Source: Kibdelosporangium sp. MJ126-NF4 (GTDB taxonomy: Bacteria; Actinomycetota; Actinomycetes; Mycobacteriales; Pseudonocardiaceae). Taken from it: 64,000 bases of DNA. The stretch lies in contig NZ_CDME01000011.1 in NCBI RefSeq assembly GCF_000826545.1, positions 1,440,657 to 1,504,656 of the forward strand, given 5' to 3'. Shown here in pieces: positions 32,445 through 42,795 of this stretch. The notes beneath the pieces are model-generated. The model was given only the letters and a program-made list of their open reading frames with translations. It ran no database searches and was not told where the DNA came from. The position numbers were made by a program, and so were the translations under genes. The stretch's first letter is position 1, and each line of letters opens with the position of its first letter.

Positions 32445-33562
32445 AGCGGGACGCGCCAGCGTAGTTCCGTGCCTGGGCTGGCCGAGTCGGCGGTGAACGT
32501 GCCGCCGAGGCGTTCGGCGCGCGAGGCCATCAGCGCCAGGCCGCTGCGACGGCCGGACGCGGGAATCCCGACACCGTTGTCCGTGACGCGCAGCAACACG
32601 TCCTCGTCGAGCACAACCTCGACTGTCGCCGCCGACGCGTGCGCGTGTCTGGCCATGTTGGACAGTGCCTCGCGCAGCACGGGGATCAGCTGGTCGTTGA
32701 CCTCACGCGACACCGCCGTGTCCACCGGCCCGCGGAAACGCACGGACGGCGCGAAACCCAGCCCCTTCCGTGCATCCTCCACTGTGGACAGTATCTCGGC
32801 GCGCAGGCTTTCCGTCGCCCCGTGCTGCAGGGCGAACACGGTCGTCCTGATCTCCTGGATGGTGATGTCCAGGTCCTCGACCGCGCCACGGACCCGGCTC
32901 GCCGCCTCGTCCGGGTTGTCGCCGATCACCGCCGCTGCCGCCTCCAGTGTCAGGCCGGTCGCGAACACCCGTTGGATCACCAGGTCGTGCAGGTCTCGGG
33001 CGATGCGCTCGCGGTCCTCGAACACCGCGACGCGTTCCTGGTCCGCCCGTGCCCGTGAGTACTGCACGGCCACCGCCACGTGCGCCGCGAAGTTCCTGAG
33101 CAGCTCCAGGTCCGCCTGCTTGAACACCGGCTCGTCACGCATCCGGGCCAGCACCAGCACACCGAGCGTCTCCTCGCCCGCCGGGAGCGGCACGATCGCC
33201 GCCGAGCCCAGCTCCTTCACCAACTCGGCGGGCAGGCCGTGCCAGGCCACCTCGCCGTACTGGTCGATCAGCATCGGTTGCCCGGTCCGGAAGACCTGTC
33301 CCGACGCCGACTCGTCGATGGGGACCGTCAGGCCGGTCAGGTTCCGAGCGCCCTGGATCACCTCGAAGACCAGCCGATGCCCATCTTCGTCAGGTAGGGC
33401 GATCGCCGCCATCGGGGCGTTGGCGACCTCACGGGCGTGCTGGGCGATCAGCGCCAGTTCGTTGCCTGACGTCCCACTGAGCAGGGCGGCTGTGATCTCG
33501 TTGGACGCGCGCAGCCACGCCTCCCGGCGGCGGGAGTCCTCCAGCTGCCGCTGGTCACGCAC
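32441..33562 (-). CDS. Orphan GAF-domain sensor histidine kinase (DevS/DosS-like)
   Basis: Encodes 373 residues from GTG 33562. One GAF domain (about 30-170) is followed by HisKA_3 with H192 in RIARDLHDLVIQRVFATGL and a HATPase_c domain (REALSNMARHAHASA, DNGVGIP). Family members usually carry another sensory (PAS or GAF) domain before RxREAWLRASNEIT; here the protein starts just there, so it may be N-terminally shortened. No response regulator is adjacent; it probably signals to one elsewhere. No good ribosome binding site is visible at the start. Confidence 0.8.
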   Translation of the reverse strand: MRDQRQLEDSRRREAWLRASNEITAALLSGTSGNELALIAQHAREVANAPMAAIALPDEDGHRLVFEVIQGARNLTGLTVPIDESASGQVFRTGQPMLIDQYGEVAWHGLPAELVKELGSAAIVPLPAGEETLGVLVLARMRDEPVFKQADLELLRNFAAHVAVAVQYSRARADQERVAVFEDRERIARDLHDLVIQRVFATGLTLEAAAAVIGDNPDEAASRVRGAVEDLDITIQEIRTTVFALQHGATESLRAEILSTVEDARKGLGFAPSVRFRGPVDTAVSREVNDQLIPVLREALSNMARHAHASAATVEVVLDEDVLLRVTDNGVGIPASGRRSGLALMASRAERLGGTFTADSASPGTELRWRVPL

Positions 33563-33746
33563 CGTGGGCGCCGTTCACGACCGATGCCATCGCACCATCA
33601 TGCCCTCCCGCCGCCCGACACGCCCACCCGACGAGTCTCACCTACTTGTCCAACGCCCGGGTTCCCACTGGGGTTGAGTCGGCCGGAGCCATCTCACAAA
33701 AGCCGGTTTTCCTGTCATACCGACGATCCCACCGGCAAATCTGGGT

Positions 33747-34619
33747 ATGGCGTTGAATGCACCGGCAACAAACCTTGCCTGGCGGGCGATGACCGCGGGC
33801 GAACGCGACCAGTTCGAGAACGACGGCTACCTGCTCATCCGTGACGCGCTGTCGCACGACGAGGTGGACTTCTACCGTTCGGCCATCGACCGGGTGTACG
33901 CGCAGCACACCCCCGGCCAGGCGATGCACCTGCTCAGCGCGGTCCGGCACTGCCCCGACCTGGCCGGTCTGCTCGACCACCCGGCCGTCTTCGGCCACGT
34001 CTGGTCGATGCTCGGCTGGAACGCGCACGTCTACCACTCCCACGTCGACGTGCACCCGCGGATCACCGAGCGGAAACCGTTCTGGTGGCTGTGGCACCAG
34101 GACGGCGGCAGGCAGAACCGGGAGATCGAGACCGATCCGCGTCCCCGGCTGTCGGTCAAGCTCGCCTACTGGTTCTCCGACCTCGCCGAGCCGGGACGCG
34201 GCAACCTGACGATCGTTCCCGGCAGCCACAAGGCGAACTGGCTGCCCGGCCCGCCGCGCCGCGACCGGGAATGGCCGCAGCCGCAAGGTGCCATCCAGGT
34301 CACCGTCAATCCCGGTGACGTGCTGTTCTTCGACCGCAGGATCTGGCACACCCGGTCGGACAACTACTCCGACATCACCCGCAAGGTCGCGTTCTTCGGC
34401 TACACCTACCGCTGGATCACCATCCGCGACGAGGTCGCCGACCTGCCCGCACAACCGTGGTGGGACGCCGTCACCCCGGTCCAGCGGCAGTTGCTGGGCA
34501 ACGCGGGCGACGGCACCGGCGACCACGCGTGGGGACATTTTCCCGACACCACACCGCTTTACGGTGAACTGGCCGCCCGTGGGCTGCTCGACTCGAGCAT
34601 CCCCGCGCTGATCCCCTGA
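33747..34619 (+). CDS. Phytanoyl-CoA dioxygenase (PhyH) family Fe(II)/2-oxoglutarate oxygenase
   Basis: Encodes 290 residues from ATG 33747; an in-frame ATG at 33789 (MTAGERDQFENDGYLLI) is an alternative. The iron triad is H117-x-D119 in WLWHQDGG and distal H201 in DRRIWHTRSDN, with R212 (ITRKVAFFGYTYRW) positioned for the 2-oxoglutarate carboxylate. These enzymes hydroxylate amino acids, acyl chains or natural products. A 19-bp gap to asnB indicates an operon, so the substrate may be an amide or amino-acid-derived product. Confidence 0.85.
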   Translation: MALNAPATNLAWRAMTAGERDQFENDGYLLIRDALSHDEVDFYRSAIDRVYAQHTPGQAMHLLSAVRHCPDLAGLLDHPAVFGHVWSMLGWNAHVYHSHVDVHPRITERKPFWWLWHQDGGRQNREIETDPRPRLSVKLAYWFSDLAEPGRGNLTIVPGSHKANWLPGPPRRDREWPQPQGAIQVTVNPGDVLFFDRRIWHTRSDNYSDITRKVAFFGYTYRWITIRDEVADLPAQPWWDAVTPVQRQLLGNAGDGTGDHAWGHFPDTTPLYGELAARGLLDSSIPALIP

Positions 34620-34638
34620 CCAGGAGGCGGACACCACC

Positions 34639-36552
34639 ATGTGTGGACTGCTCACGTACATCAGCTCATCGGGGACCGCCGGTTCAGTGACCGCGGCGAT
34701 GACCACGGCACTGGAGAGCCTGCACCACCGCGGACCGGACGCGACCGGCGTCCACGTCAGCGACGACGACGTCGTGATGGGCTTCAAACGCCTGTCGATC
34801 ATCGACGTCGAGAACAGCGACCAGCCGCTCGAATACGCGGACGGGCGCTACGTCATCACGTTCAACGGCGAGATCTACAACTACGTCGAGCTGCGCGACG
34901 AGCTGGCCGCGCAGGGCGTCTCCTTCCGGACCAAAGGGGACACCGAGGTGATCGTCGCCGCCTACCACCACTGGGGAGCCGCCGCGGTCCGGCGCCTGCG
35001 CGGCATGTTCGCCTTCGTGATCTGGGACCGCCGTGACCGGGTGGCGTTCGGCGCGCGCGACCCGTTCGGCATCAAGCCGCTGTTCCACCTGGTGACCGAG
35101 CACGGTGTGTTCTTCGCCAGCGAGAAGAAAGCGCTGCTGCCGTTCTGCGCGTGGGGCGACGCGACGATCAACCACGCGAGCCTCTCGCACTACCTCACGC
35201 TGCAGTACGTTCCGGAACCGGCGACACTGCACCGGCAGATCGGCCGGATCGGGTCGGGGGAGTCCTTCACCTACCGGCCAGGCGGCCCAGACAGTGACAT
35301 GGGCAGTGGCATGGCCGTGCGCCGCTACTGGCGGCCTGAGTTCCGGCCGGTGGCGCAGGACAACCCGGAACTGCTGTACTCGCGGATCCGGGAGGCGCTC
35401 AGCGAAAGCGTCCGCATCCACATGCGGTCGGACGTGCCGGTCGGCGCGTTCCTGTCCAGCGGCATCGACTCCACCGCCGTGGTCGCGCTGGCCCGTGAGG
35501 TCAATCCGGACATCTTGACCTTCACCGCGTCACTGGAGGTCGACGGCTACTCGGAACTCCCGGTCGCCGAGGAGAGCGCTCGGCACCTCGGAGTGAAGAT
35601 GTATCCCGTACTGGTCGACGCCCAGATGATGATGGACGCGCTGCCGAGGATCATCTGGCACCTGGACGAACCGGTGGCCGATCCCGCGCTCGTGCCGTTG
35701 TACTACGTGGCACGCAAAGCGCGGGAACACGTGACGGTGGCGTTGTCCGGTGAGGGATCGGATGAGTTCTTCGCGGGGTACCGCGTCTACCGGGAACCGT
35801 TGTCGCTCAAGGCGGTGACCAACCTGCCGACCGGTGTGCAGCGCGGCCTGCGTGCCGTGTCCAGGGCGATACCGCAGGGAGTGAAGGGAAAGAGCTTCCT
35901 GGAGCGCGGCACGACACCGATCGAGCAGCGGTACTACGGCAACGCGCGGATGTACACCGAGCAGGAGAAGTCCGTGCTGCTGCGGCAGTACGACTCCAGT
36001 GTGCGCTACACCGACGTGACCGGGCCGGTCTACGCGGAGGCCGCGCACCTCGGCGACGTGGAGAAGATGCAGTACGTGGACCTCTACACGTGGCTGCGCG
36101 GCGACATCCTGGTGAAAGCCGACCGGATGTCGATGGCGAACTCGCTGGAGGTCCGGGTGCCGTTCCTGGACTACGCGGTGTTCGACGTCGCCGCCGAGAT
36201 CCCCGCCGAGCTCAAGCTGCCGCCCCGCTCGAACGAGACCAAGTACGCGCTGCGCCGGGCGTTGGACGGCGTGGTGCCGCCGCAGATCGTCAATCGGGTG
36301 AAGCTCGGCTTCCCCACACCGATCAGGGTGTGGCTGCGTGCCGAGATGTACGAGTGGGCACAGCACATCCTGGGCACCTCGAACGCCGGTCACCTGCTCG
36401 ACCTCGGTTACGTCCGGCGTCTGCTGGACGAACACAAGCGGGACAACGCCGACCACAGCCGCAAGATCTGGACCGTGCTCGTCTTCTGCCTGTGGTACGA
36501 GATCTTCGTGACCGGCAGCATCGACGTCACGAGGTCAGGCCCAGCCCGTTGA
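34639..36552 (+). CDS. asnB: Asparagine synthase (glutamine-hydrolysing)
   Basis: Encodes 637 residues from ATG 34639 with AGGAGG upstream. Cys2 is the glutaminase nucleophile (MCGLL), with RLSIIDVENSDQPL and NGEIYN as glutamine-site markers. The synthetase half carries the pyrophosphate loop LSSGIDSTA (near 272-280), ALSGEGSDEFFAGY and RADRMSMANSLEVRVPFLD-type sequence. Length fits mycobacterial AsnB (roughly 650). It makes asparagine from aspartate, or amidates another carboxylate. Coupling to a dioxygenase makes a specialised role possible. Its last 26 bp overlap the convergent CU044_5270-like gene. Confidence 0.9.
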   Translation: MCGLLTYISSSGTAGSVTAAMTTALESLHHRGPDATGVHVSDDDVVMGFKRLSIIDVENSDQPLEYADGRYVITFNGEIYNYVELRDELAAQGVSFRTKGDTEVIVAAYHHWGAAAVRRLRGMFAFVIWDRRDRVAFGARDPFGIKPLFHLVTEHGVFFASEKKALLPFCAWGDATINHASLSHYLTLQYVPEPATLHRQIGRIGSGESFTYRPGGPDSDMGSGMAVRRYWRPEFRPVAQDNPELLYSRIREALSESVRIHMRSDVPVGAFLSSGIDSTAVVALAREVNPDILTFTASLEVDGYSELPVAEESARHLGVKMYPVLVDAQMMMDALPRIIWHLDEPVADPALVPLYYVARKAREHVTVALSGEGSDEFFAGYRVYREPLSLKAVTNLPTGVQRGLRAVSRAIPQGVKGKSFLERGTTPIEQRYYGNARMYTEQEKSVLLRQYDSSVRYTDVTGPVYAEAAHLGDVEKMQYVDLYTWLRGDILVKADRMSMANSLEVRVPFLDYAVFDVAAEIPAELKLPPRSNETKYALRRALDGVVPPQIVNRVKLGFPTPIRVWLRAEMYEWAQHILGTSNAGHLLDLGYVRRLLDEHKRDNADHSRKIWTVLVFCLWYEIFVTGSIDVTRSGPAR

Positions 36553-37570
36553 CCACCGATGTGGTGATCGCGCTGGTGTTCATCACGGTGCCCGGCTTGA
36601 TCAGCGGGTTCTCCGGTTTCGGCCCGGCCACCGTGTGTTCGCCGATGAACTCGCCGGTGGCAGGGTCGATGATCAGTTCCCGTCGTCCTCGCTCGTCGTC
36701 GAGGCCGAGCGCGATGCCGGTCCGTCCGTCCGGGATGGTCCTGCGGTCGATCACGCTGACGCCGGGGATCTTGGCGAGCACCCGGTACCACTTCGCCCGC
36801 AGCTGAGCGGGCATCAGGCCCCTGCTGAGGATGTCGACTCCGGTGCCGAACATCGTCGACGGCGTCGGCTTGGCGCCGTTCTTCATGGTCAGCGTGGTCA
36901 GTTTGTCGTACAGCAGGTCGGGATCCCCGGTCAGCGTGTCGGTGTAGAACGCGGAGGTGTTCGGTGCGTCGCACCCGAAATATCCGGACAGCTCCTCGAC
37001 GGAGGTACAGGTGCGCTGCCGTATTCCGTCTTCGGTTGTGGTCAGTTTCTTCACCTGGGTCGGACCAGTGGCGGGTTCTGGTTCGGTGCCGATGTACACG
37101 GGCTTGCCGATGGCAGTCCTGCGCTCCTGAAGCAGACCGTTCGGGTCGGCGGGGATCCAGCGTTCGATCCGCTGCTGCCTCAGGTATGGGTAGTCGGCCC
37201 GGCCCGTGGTGCCGGACCTGCCGGGGACGGTGATGACCGACGACCCCTGACTGACGATGTAGCGGTACTGGCCCGGTCCCACCGGTATGTCCACCGCGCC
37301 CACGGCCGCGATGTCCGCGGCCTTGTTGAGCACGTCGGCCGCCAGTGGGAGTTCCGGCTTGTCGGACCAGTCGATGCGGACGGTCACCACCGTCGCTGCC
37401 ACGGCGACAGCGGCCGCCGCTGCCACCGGGATCATCCACCTGCGCCTGGCCGGTCGCGGCTTGATGCCGTCGATCTCGTCCAGCAGCCGCTGCCGCGCGT
37501 CGGCCAGGTCGGCGGGAGCGCCGCGGGCCTCGCGGTGCAGCAGGTCGAAGGCCTCGTCGAGTTCCTTCAT
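36527..37570 (-). CDS. CU044_5270-family membrane protein (ECF partner)
   Basis: Encodes 347 residues from ATG 37570, overlapping the sigma gene by ATGA. A short cytosolic part (MKELDEAFDLLHREARGAPADLADAR) precedes one transmembrane helix (about 46-66, WMIPVAAAAAVAVAATVVTV) and an extracytoplasmic domain with two Cys (TCTSVEELSGYFGC) and an NGAKPTPSTMFGTGVDIL segment. I know this family as a constant neighbour of a group of ECF sigma factors, so it probably acts as an anti-sigma or signal-sensing partner. No ZAS zinc motif is present. Confidence 0.8.
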   Translation of the reverse strand: MKELDEAFDLLHREARGAPADLADARQRLLDEIDGIKPRPARRRWMIPVAAAAAVAVAATVVTVRIDWSDKPELPLAADVLNKAADIAAVGAVDIPVGPGQYRYIVSQGSSVITVPGRSGTTGRADYPYLRQQRIERWIPADPNGLLQERRTAIGKPVYIGTEPEPATGPTQVKKLTTTEDGIRQRTCTSVEELSGYFGCDAPNTSAFYTDTLTGDPDLLYDKLTTLTMKNGAKPTPSTMFGTGVDILSRGLMPAQLRAKWYRVLAKIPGVSVIDRRTIPDGRTGIALGLDDERGRRELIIDPATGEFIGEHTVAGPKPENPLIKPGTVMNTSAITTSVVNGLGLTS

Positions 37571-38202
37571 CGTGCGACGTCCTTCGCGGAGTTCGTGAGC
37601 AGGGTTTGCAGCCGGGTGCGCAGGCGGTGCAGTCGCGAACGGACAGTGCTGGCCGGGATTCCCAGCGCCTGCGCCACTTCTGCCGGTTCCAGACCAGCCC
37701 ACGAGGTCAGCAGCAGCACGTCCCGGTCCTGTTCGCTGAGCTTGGCCATGGCGGCGGCGAGCGTGCGCATCCGCGCCGCCGCGTCCACCCGGTCGGCCAC
37801 GACCGAGTCATGGTTCTCCACCGTCGGCTCGGCCGCGCCCGCCTTCGCGGTCAACCGGAAACCGCGCTCCTCCTGACGCATGTGGTTGCGCAGGAGGTTC
37901 GTGGCGATGCCGTACAGCCAGCTGCGGACCGTGGCCTGCTCCGGGTCGTACGTCGTGCGCCTGCGCAGTGCGATGAGGAACGTCTCGGCGACGAGGTCGT
38001 CGGCCACGTGCGCCCCGACCCGACCGGCGAGGTAGCTCCGGATCGGCCGCGCGTGCTCGTCGAACAGCCACGCGAAGACCTCCTTCGGATCTCGCGTGGC
38101 GAGGTCGGGCCGCTCAACTCGCTCGGCGATATGGATCACGATAGAAGTTGTCGCGAGCACCGGCCGCGTCCCGCTAACCCGGAAGAGTGAGACCTGGATC
38201 AC
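37567..38202 (-). CDS. ECF RNA polymerase sigma factor
   Basis: Encodes up to 211 residues from GTG 38202, which overlaps the LysR stop (GTGA); GTG 38139 would remove 21 residues and place region 2 at a more usual distance from the N-terminus. Region 2 (FAWLFDEHARPIRSYLAGRVGAHVADDLVAETF) and region 4 (AAAMAKLSEQDRDVLLLTSWAGLEPAEVAQALG with IPASTVRSRLHRLRTRL) are clear. It recruits polymerase to promoters answering an envelope-type signal relayed by the coupled membrane protein. The target promoters are not identifiable here. Confidence 0.88.
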   Translation of the reverse strand: MIQVSLFRVSGTRPVLATTSIVIHIAERVERPDLATRDPKEVFAWLFDEHARPIRSYLAGRVGAHVADDLVAETFLIALRRRTTYDPEQATVRSWLYGIATNLLRNHMRQEERGFRLTAKAGAAEPTVENHDSVVADRVDAAARMRTLAAAMAKLSEQDRDVLLLTSWAGLEPAEVAQALGIPASTVRSRLHRLRTRLQTLLTNSAKDVAR

Positions 38203-39137
38203 GTGTTGGGTCGGTCGGCTTCCGGGAGCCAGACCTCCCCGGCGCGCGGTGGCTGGTAGCCGCGGCGGATGTAGTCGATCAGTTTCGGCAGGGCCGAATG
38301 GGGTTTACGCCGGTGCCACAGCAGCGAACACAGGTAGGACGGCGCGGGCGGCGTGACCGGGACTCGCACCACGCGGGGATGACGCGGCAGCACGGTCAGC
38401 GCGCCGACCAGGCCGACGGTGTCCGGGAACTCGGCGAACCGGCCGACGAAATACTCCCACCCGAAATCCGGTCCGCTGGTATCGATAACAAGTCCGAATT
38501 CCTCACCGACGCGGTCGTAGAAATCCGCCCATTCACTTCCTGGCTCATTTCCGGGCATCCAGATCCGGGTATCCCGCAAATCCGTCATCGGCACGCTCGA
38601 CCTTTTCGCCAGTGGGTGGTCGGCGTTGACGAGCACCTGGGTCGCCTCGAGGTACGCCGGAATGGCCGCGATCCCGTCCTGGTCCAGAGAGCCGACCACG
38701 CGCGCGAACGCCGCGTCCACTGTGCCCGCCTTCAGCGACTCCCTGGCGTCCCTGAGGCCGCGTGAGGTGACGATCTCCAGCGCGACTCCCGTCGCCTCGT
38801 GGAAACCGCGCACCACGGCGGTGGACGCCACCCGCGTGTCGAGCACGTCGACACGCAACGGCAAACGCTTGCCTTGCAACATGTCCGCGGCCTGGTCGGC
38901 CATGGCAAGCAGGCTGCGCGCGTACGGCAGGAACGCGGCGCCCTCCTTGGACAGCGTCGTCCCGGACCGCAGCCGCGCCAGCAGCACCGTGCCGTGCTCG
39001 GCCTCCAGCTTCGCGATCCGCCGCGACACCGCCTGCTGCGTGATCCCCAGTTCGGCCGCGGCCTCGCCGAAGTGCCCGAAGTCCGCGACGGCGACGAACG
39101 CCCGCACCGCGGCCAGGTCGATGTCGCTCACGGGCAC
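38199..39137 (-). CDS. LysR-family transcriptional regulator
   Basis: Encodes 312 residues from GTG 39137. The winged-helix N-terminus (AVRAFVAVADFGHFGEAAAELGITQQAVSRRIAKLEAEHG) and the LysR substrate-binding domain (PLRVDVLD, VDAAFARVVGSL, WADFYDRVGEEFGL) are typical. LysR proteins respond to small effectors and often regulate a divergent gene. Here the divergent neighbour is dnaE1, an unlikely target. The downstream overlap with the sigma gene suggests cotranscription. The effector is unknown. Confidence 0.88.
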   Translation of the reverse strand: MPVSDIDLAAVRAFVAVADFGHFGEAAAELGITQQAVSRRIAKLEAEHGTVLLARLRSGTTLSKEGAAFLPYARSLLAMADQAADMLQGKRLPLRVDVLDTRVASTAVVRGFHEATGVALEIVTSRGLRDARESLKAGTVDAAFARVVGSLDQDGIAAIPAYLEATQVLVNADHPLAKRSSVPMTDLRDTRIWMPGNEPGSEWADFYDRVGEEFGLVIDTSGPDFGWEYFVGRFAEFPDTVGLVGALTVLPRHPRVVRVPVTPPAPSYLCSLLWHRRKPHSALPKLIDYIRRGYQPPRAGEVWLPEADRPNT

Positions 39138-39231
39138 ACATTAACCTGCCATCGCAGGACAATTGTTCGTTGTCGTGGTGAGCGTGTTGTTTGTTTGCCC
39201 ACGCGTTGCCGTCTCGGCTCGAATACCGCCC

Positions 39232-42200
39232 GTGTCCTCCTCCTTTGTTCACCTGCACGTGCACACCGAGTATTCGATGCTCGACGGTGCCGCGAAGATC
39301 GGTCCACTGTTCGACGAGGCCGCCCGCCTGGGGATGACCGCGGTGGGGATGACCGACCACGGCACCCTGTCCGGCGCCGACGAGTTCTTCCAGGTCGCCG
39401 CGAGGACCGGGATCAAGCCGATCATCGGCATCGAGGCGTACGTCGCTCCCGGCAGCAGGTTTCACCGCAAGCCCGTGCTCTGGGGCCAGGGCGGCGGCGA
39501 TGTCATCGGCGGAGACGTGTCCGGCGGCGGCGCGTACACCCACATGACGATGCTGGCGCGCGACGCCACCGGGCTGCGCAACCTGTTCAAGCTGTCCTCG
39601 CAGGCCAGCATGGAGGGCTACTACCGCAAGCCGCGGATGGACCGCGAGCTGATCGCCGAGCACGCCGAGGGGATCATCGCGACCACCGGCTGCCCATCCG
39701 GCGAGGTCCAGACCCGGCTGCGGCTCGGGCAACGCGACGAGGCACTGCGCGCGGCGGCCGACTACCGGGACATCTTCGGCCGTGACAACTTCTTCGTCGA
39801 GTTGATGGACCACGGCCTGGCCATCGAGAAGGTCGTCCGCGACGGGCTGCTGGAGATCAGCTCCCAGCTGGGGCTGCGGCCGGTGGCCACCAACGACTCG
39901 CACTACGTCAGCAAGGACCAGGCCGAGGCGCACGCCGCGCTGCTGTGCGTCCAGGCGGGCAAGACGCTCAACGACCCCACCCGGTTCAAGTTCGACGGCG
40001 ACGGCTACTACCTGCAGTCCGCGGCGGAGATGCGGTCCTACTGGGACACCGAGGTGCCCGGTGCCGCGGACACAACCCTGCTGATCGCCGAACGGATCGA
40101 GTCCTACGCCGAGATCTGGGAGCACCGCGACCGGATGCCGCTCTACGAGCCACCGGCCGGACACGACGTGCAATCGTGGTTCCGTGCCGAGGTGATGCGC
40201 GGGCTGCGGTGGCGACTGCACAGTGACACATCTGCCGATGTGCCCGAGGAGTACGTCCGGCGTGCCGAGTTCGAGATCGACGTCATCGTGCAGAAGGGAT
40301 TCCCGGCGTACTTCCTGATCACCGCCGACCTGATGAACCACGCCCGCGAGGTCGGCATCCGCGTCGGCCCTGGCCGTGGCTCTGCCGCCGGGTCACTGGT
40401 GGCGTACGCGATGGGCATCACGAATCTCGATCCGATCGAGCACGGCCTGCTGTTCGAACGGTTCCTCAACCCGGAACGCGTGTCCATGCCCGACATCGAC
40501 ATGGACTTCGACGACCGCCGCCGCGGCGAAATGGTCCGCTACGCCACCGAGAAGTACGGCGCCGACCGGATCGCACAGGTGATCACGTTCGGCCGGATCA
40601 AGACCAAGGCGGCGATCAAGGACGCCGCCCGCGTCCACTTCGGACAAGCCGGGTACACGATCGCCGACCGGATCTCCAAGGCGCTGCCGCCGCCGGTGGC
40701 GGCCAAGGACATCCCGCTGTCCGGGATCACCGACGCCGGGCACGAACGCCACCCGGAGGCGGCCGAGGTCCGCGCGCTGATCGAGACCGACGCCGACGTC
40801 GCCACGATCTTCTCCACCGCGCGCGGCCTGGAGGGGCTGATCCGCAACGCGGGCGTGCACGCCTGCGCGGTGATCATGTCGTCCGAGCCGCTGATCGACG
40901 TGATCCCGTTGTGGCGCAGGGACGACGGCGCGATCATCACCGCGTGGGACTATCCGTCCTGCGAGGCCATCGGACTGCTCAAGATGGACTTCCTCGGGCT
41001 GCGCAACCTCACGGTGATCGGCGACGCGATCGACAACATCCAGGCGAACCGGGGCACGACGGTCGACCTCGACGTGCTCAGGACCGACGACGAGCAGACC
41101 TACGAGCTGCTCTCCCGAGGCGACAGCCTCGGCGTGTTCCAGCTCGACGGCGGCGCCATGCGTGACCTGTTGCGACGGATGCGCCCGACCGGCTTCGGCG
41201 ACATCGTGGCCGTCAACGCGCTGTACCGCCCCGGTCCGATGGCGATGAACACCCACAACAACTACGCCGACCGCAAGAACGCCAGGCAGGCGATCGAACC
41301 GATCCACGCCGAACTGGCCGAGCCGCTGCGCGACATCCTCGCCGAGACCCACGGCCTGGTGGTCTACCAGGAACAGATCATGCAGATCGCGCAGCGCGTC
41401 GCGGGATTCTCGATGGGACGCGCGGACGTGCTGCGCCGGGCGATGGGCAAGAAGAAGAAAGAGGTGCTGGAGAAGGAGTTCGAGGGCTTCCGCGACGGCA
41501 TGCGCGGCAACGGTTTCTCCGACGCGGCCGTGCAGGCGTTGTGGGACACCATCCTGCCGTTCGCCGGGTACGCGTTCAACAAGTCCCACGCGGCCGGGTA
41601 CGCGCTGGTCGGCTACTGGACCGCGTACCTCAAGGCCAACTACCCGGCCGAGTACATGGCGGCGCTGCTGACCTCGGTGTCGGACAACAAGGACAAGTCC
41701 GCGGTGTACCTGTCCGAGTGCCGCCAGCTGGGCATCAAGGTCATGCCGCCGGACGTCAACGAGTCCGTGCACCGCTTCTCCGCCGTCGGCGACGACATCC
41801 GCTTCGGCCTCGGCGCGGTCCGCAACGTCGGCGCCAACGTGGTCGACTCGATCACCGAGACCCGTGCGGCCAAGGGGAAGTACAGCTCGTTCGCGGACTT
41901 CATGGAGAAGTCCGAACTGGTGTGCTGCAACAAGCGGGTACTGGAGTCGCTGATCAAGGCAGGCGCGTTCGACTCGTTCGGGCACGCCCGCAAGGCACTG
42001 CTGGACGCGCACGAGGAAGCCGTCGACGCCGTGGTCGGCCTGAAACGGCGACAGGCCATGGGCCAGTTCGACCTGTTCGGGTCCGCACCGGCGGAAACCG
42101 ACTCGTCGCCGGTGGCGCACCTGCGGTTCGACGGCGACGAATGGCCGCGCAAGCACCTGCTCGGCCTGGAACGGGAGATGCTCGGCCTGTACGTCTCCGC

Positions 42201-42786
42201 GCATCCGCTCGACGGCGCCGACCACGTCCTGCGCAGGCACGCGCCGAAACCGATCGCGGCACTGCTGGCCAACCCGCCTCGGGAAGGGGAGGTCGTCGTC
42301 GCCGGGATGATCTCGGCACTGGAACGGCGGGTCACCAAGAAGGGCGAGAGCTGGGCGATCGCCGTCGTCGAGGACCTGGACGCGGCGATCGAGGTGCTGT
42401 TCTTCCCCAAGAGCTACAGCGTGCTGTCCGCCGAACTGGTCGAGGACGCGGTCGTGCTGGTCAAGGGCAGGGTGAACTGGCGGGAGGACAAGATGGCCGT
42501 GTTCGGATCGGACCTCTCCACCTTGGACGTGAGCGTCACCGAGGAGCCGCCGTTGACGCTGGAGCTGGACGCGACCGATGTGGACCGCGACACCGTCGTC
42601 GAGCTGCGCTCGACCCTGCGCGCACACCGGGGCAGCACGCCGGTGCGGATCGTGGTGCGGCATGCCGGGCGGCGCACTACGCTCGCGGTGGACGAATATC
42701 CGGTGACCGTCGGCTCGGCGTTACTGGGCGAGTTGCGGTCTGTGCGCGGGGTGACAGTGGTTCCCGCCCAGCGGCAAACTGTCTAA
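39232..42786 (+). CDS. dnaE1: DNA polymerase III subunit alpha (replicative)
   Basis: Encodes 1184 residues from GTG 39232; upstream frame residues have no conservation. The N-terminal PHP domain begins [19 protein letters not shown], with the metal-binding H-x-H-x-H, so proofreading by the PHP exonuclease is expected as in mycobacterial DnaE1. The polymerase active site contains [13 protein letters not shown] near 419-431. The [23 protein letters not shown] region, helix-hairpin-helix and C-terminal OB fold ([28 protein letters not shown]) follow. It copies the chromosome in the holoenzyme with the beta clamp. This is the most certain housekeeping gene in the window. Confidence 0.97.
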   Translation: MSSSFVHLHVHTEYSMLDGAAKIGPLFDEAARLGMTAVGMTDHGTLSGADEFFQVAARTGIKPIIGIEAYVAPGSRFHRKPVLWGQGGGDVIGGDVSGGGAYTHMTMLARDATGLRNLFKLSSQASMEGYYRKPRMDRELIAEHAEGIIATTGCPSGEVQTRLRLGQRDEALRAAADYRDIFGRDNFFVELMDHGLAIEKVVRDGLLEISSQLGLRPVATNDSHYVSKDQAEAHAALLCVQAGKTLNDPTRFKFDGDGYYLQSAAEMRSYWDTEVPGAADTTLLIAERIESYAEIWEHRDRMPLYEPPAGHDVQSWFRAEVMRGLRWRLHSDTSADVPEEYVRRAEFEIDVIVQKGFPAYFLITADLMNHAREVGIRVGPGRGSAAGSLVAYAMGITNLDPIEHGLLFERFLNPERVSMPDIDMDFDDRRRGEMVRYATEKYGADRIAQVITFGRIKTKAAIKDAARVHFGQAGYTIADRISKALPPPVAAKDIPLSGITDAGHERHPEAAEVRALIETDADVATIFSTARGLEGLIRNAGVHACAVIMSSEPLIDVIPLWRRDDGAIITAWDYPSCEAIGLLKMDFLGLRNLTVIGDAIDNIQANRGTTVDLDVLRTDDEQTYELLSRGDSLGVFQLDGGAMRDLLRRMRPTGFGDIVAVNALYRPGPMAMNTHNNYADRKNARQAIEPIHAELAEPLRDILAETHGLVVYQEQIMQIAQRVAGFSMGRADVLRRAMGKKKKEVLEKEFEGFRDGMRGNGFSDAAVQALWDTILPFAGYAFNKSHAAGYALVGYWTAYLKANYPAEYMAALLTSVSDNKDKSAVYLSECRQLGIKVMPPDVNESVHRFSAVGDDIRFGLGAVRNVGANVVDSITETRAAKGKYSSFADFMEKSELVCCNKRVLESLIKAGAFDSFGHARKALLDAHEEAVDAVVGLKRRQAMGQFDLFGSAPAETDSSPVAHLRFDGDEWPRKHLLGLEREMLGLYVSAHPLDGADHVLRRHAPKPIAALLANPPREGEVVVAGMISALERRVTKKGESWAIAVVEDLDAAIEVLFFPKSYSVLSAELVEDAVVLVKGRVNWREDKMAVFGSDLSTLDVSVTEEPPLTLELDATDVDRDTVVELRSTLRAHRGSTPVRIVVRHAGRRTTLAVDEYPVTVGSALLGELRSVRGVTVVPAQRQTV

Positions 42787-42795
42787 GGTGGCGCG

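Noticed and set aside
38545..42663. Long minus-strand frames opposite dnaE1
   Set aside because: Antisense shadows of a highly GC-biased gene, composed of repetitive Arg/Val/His/Asp-rich sequence without any domain.
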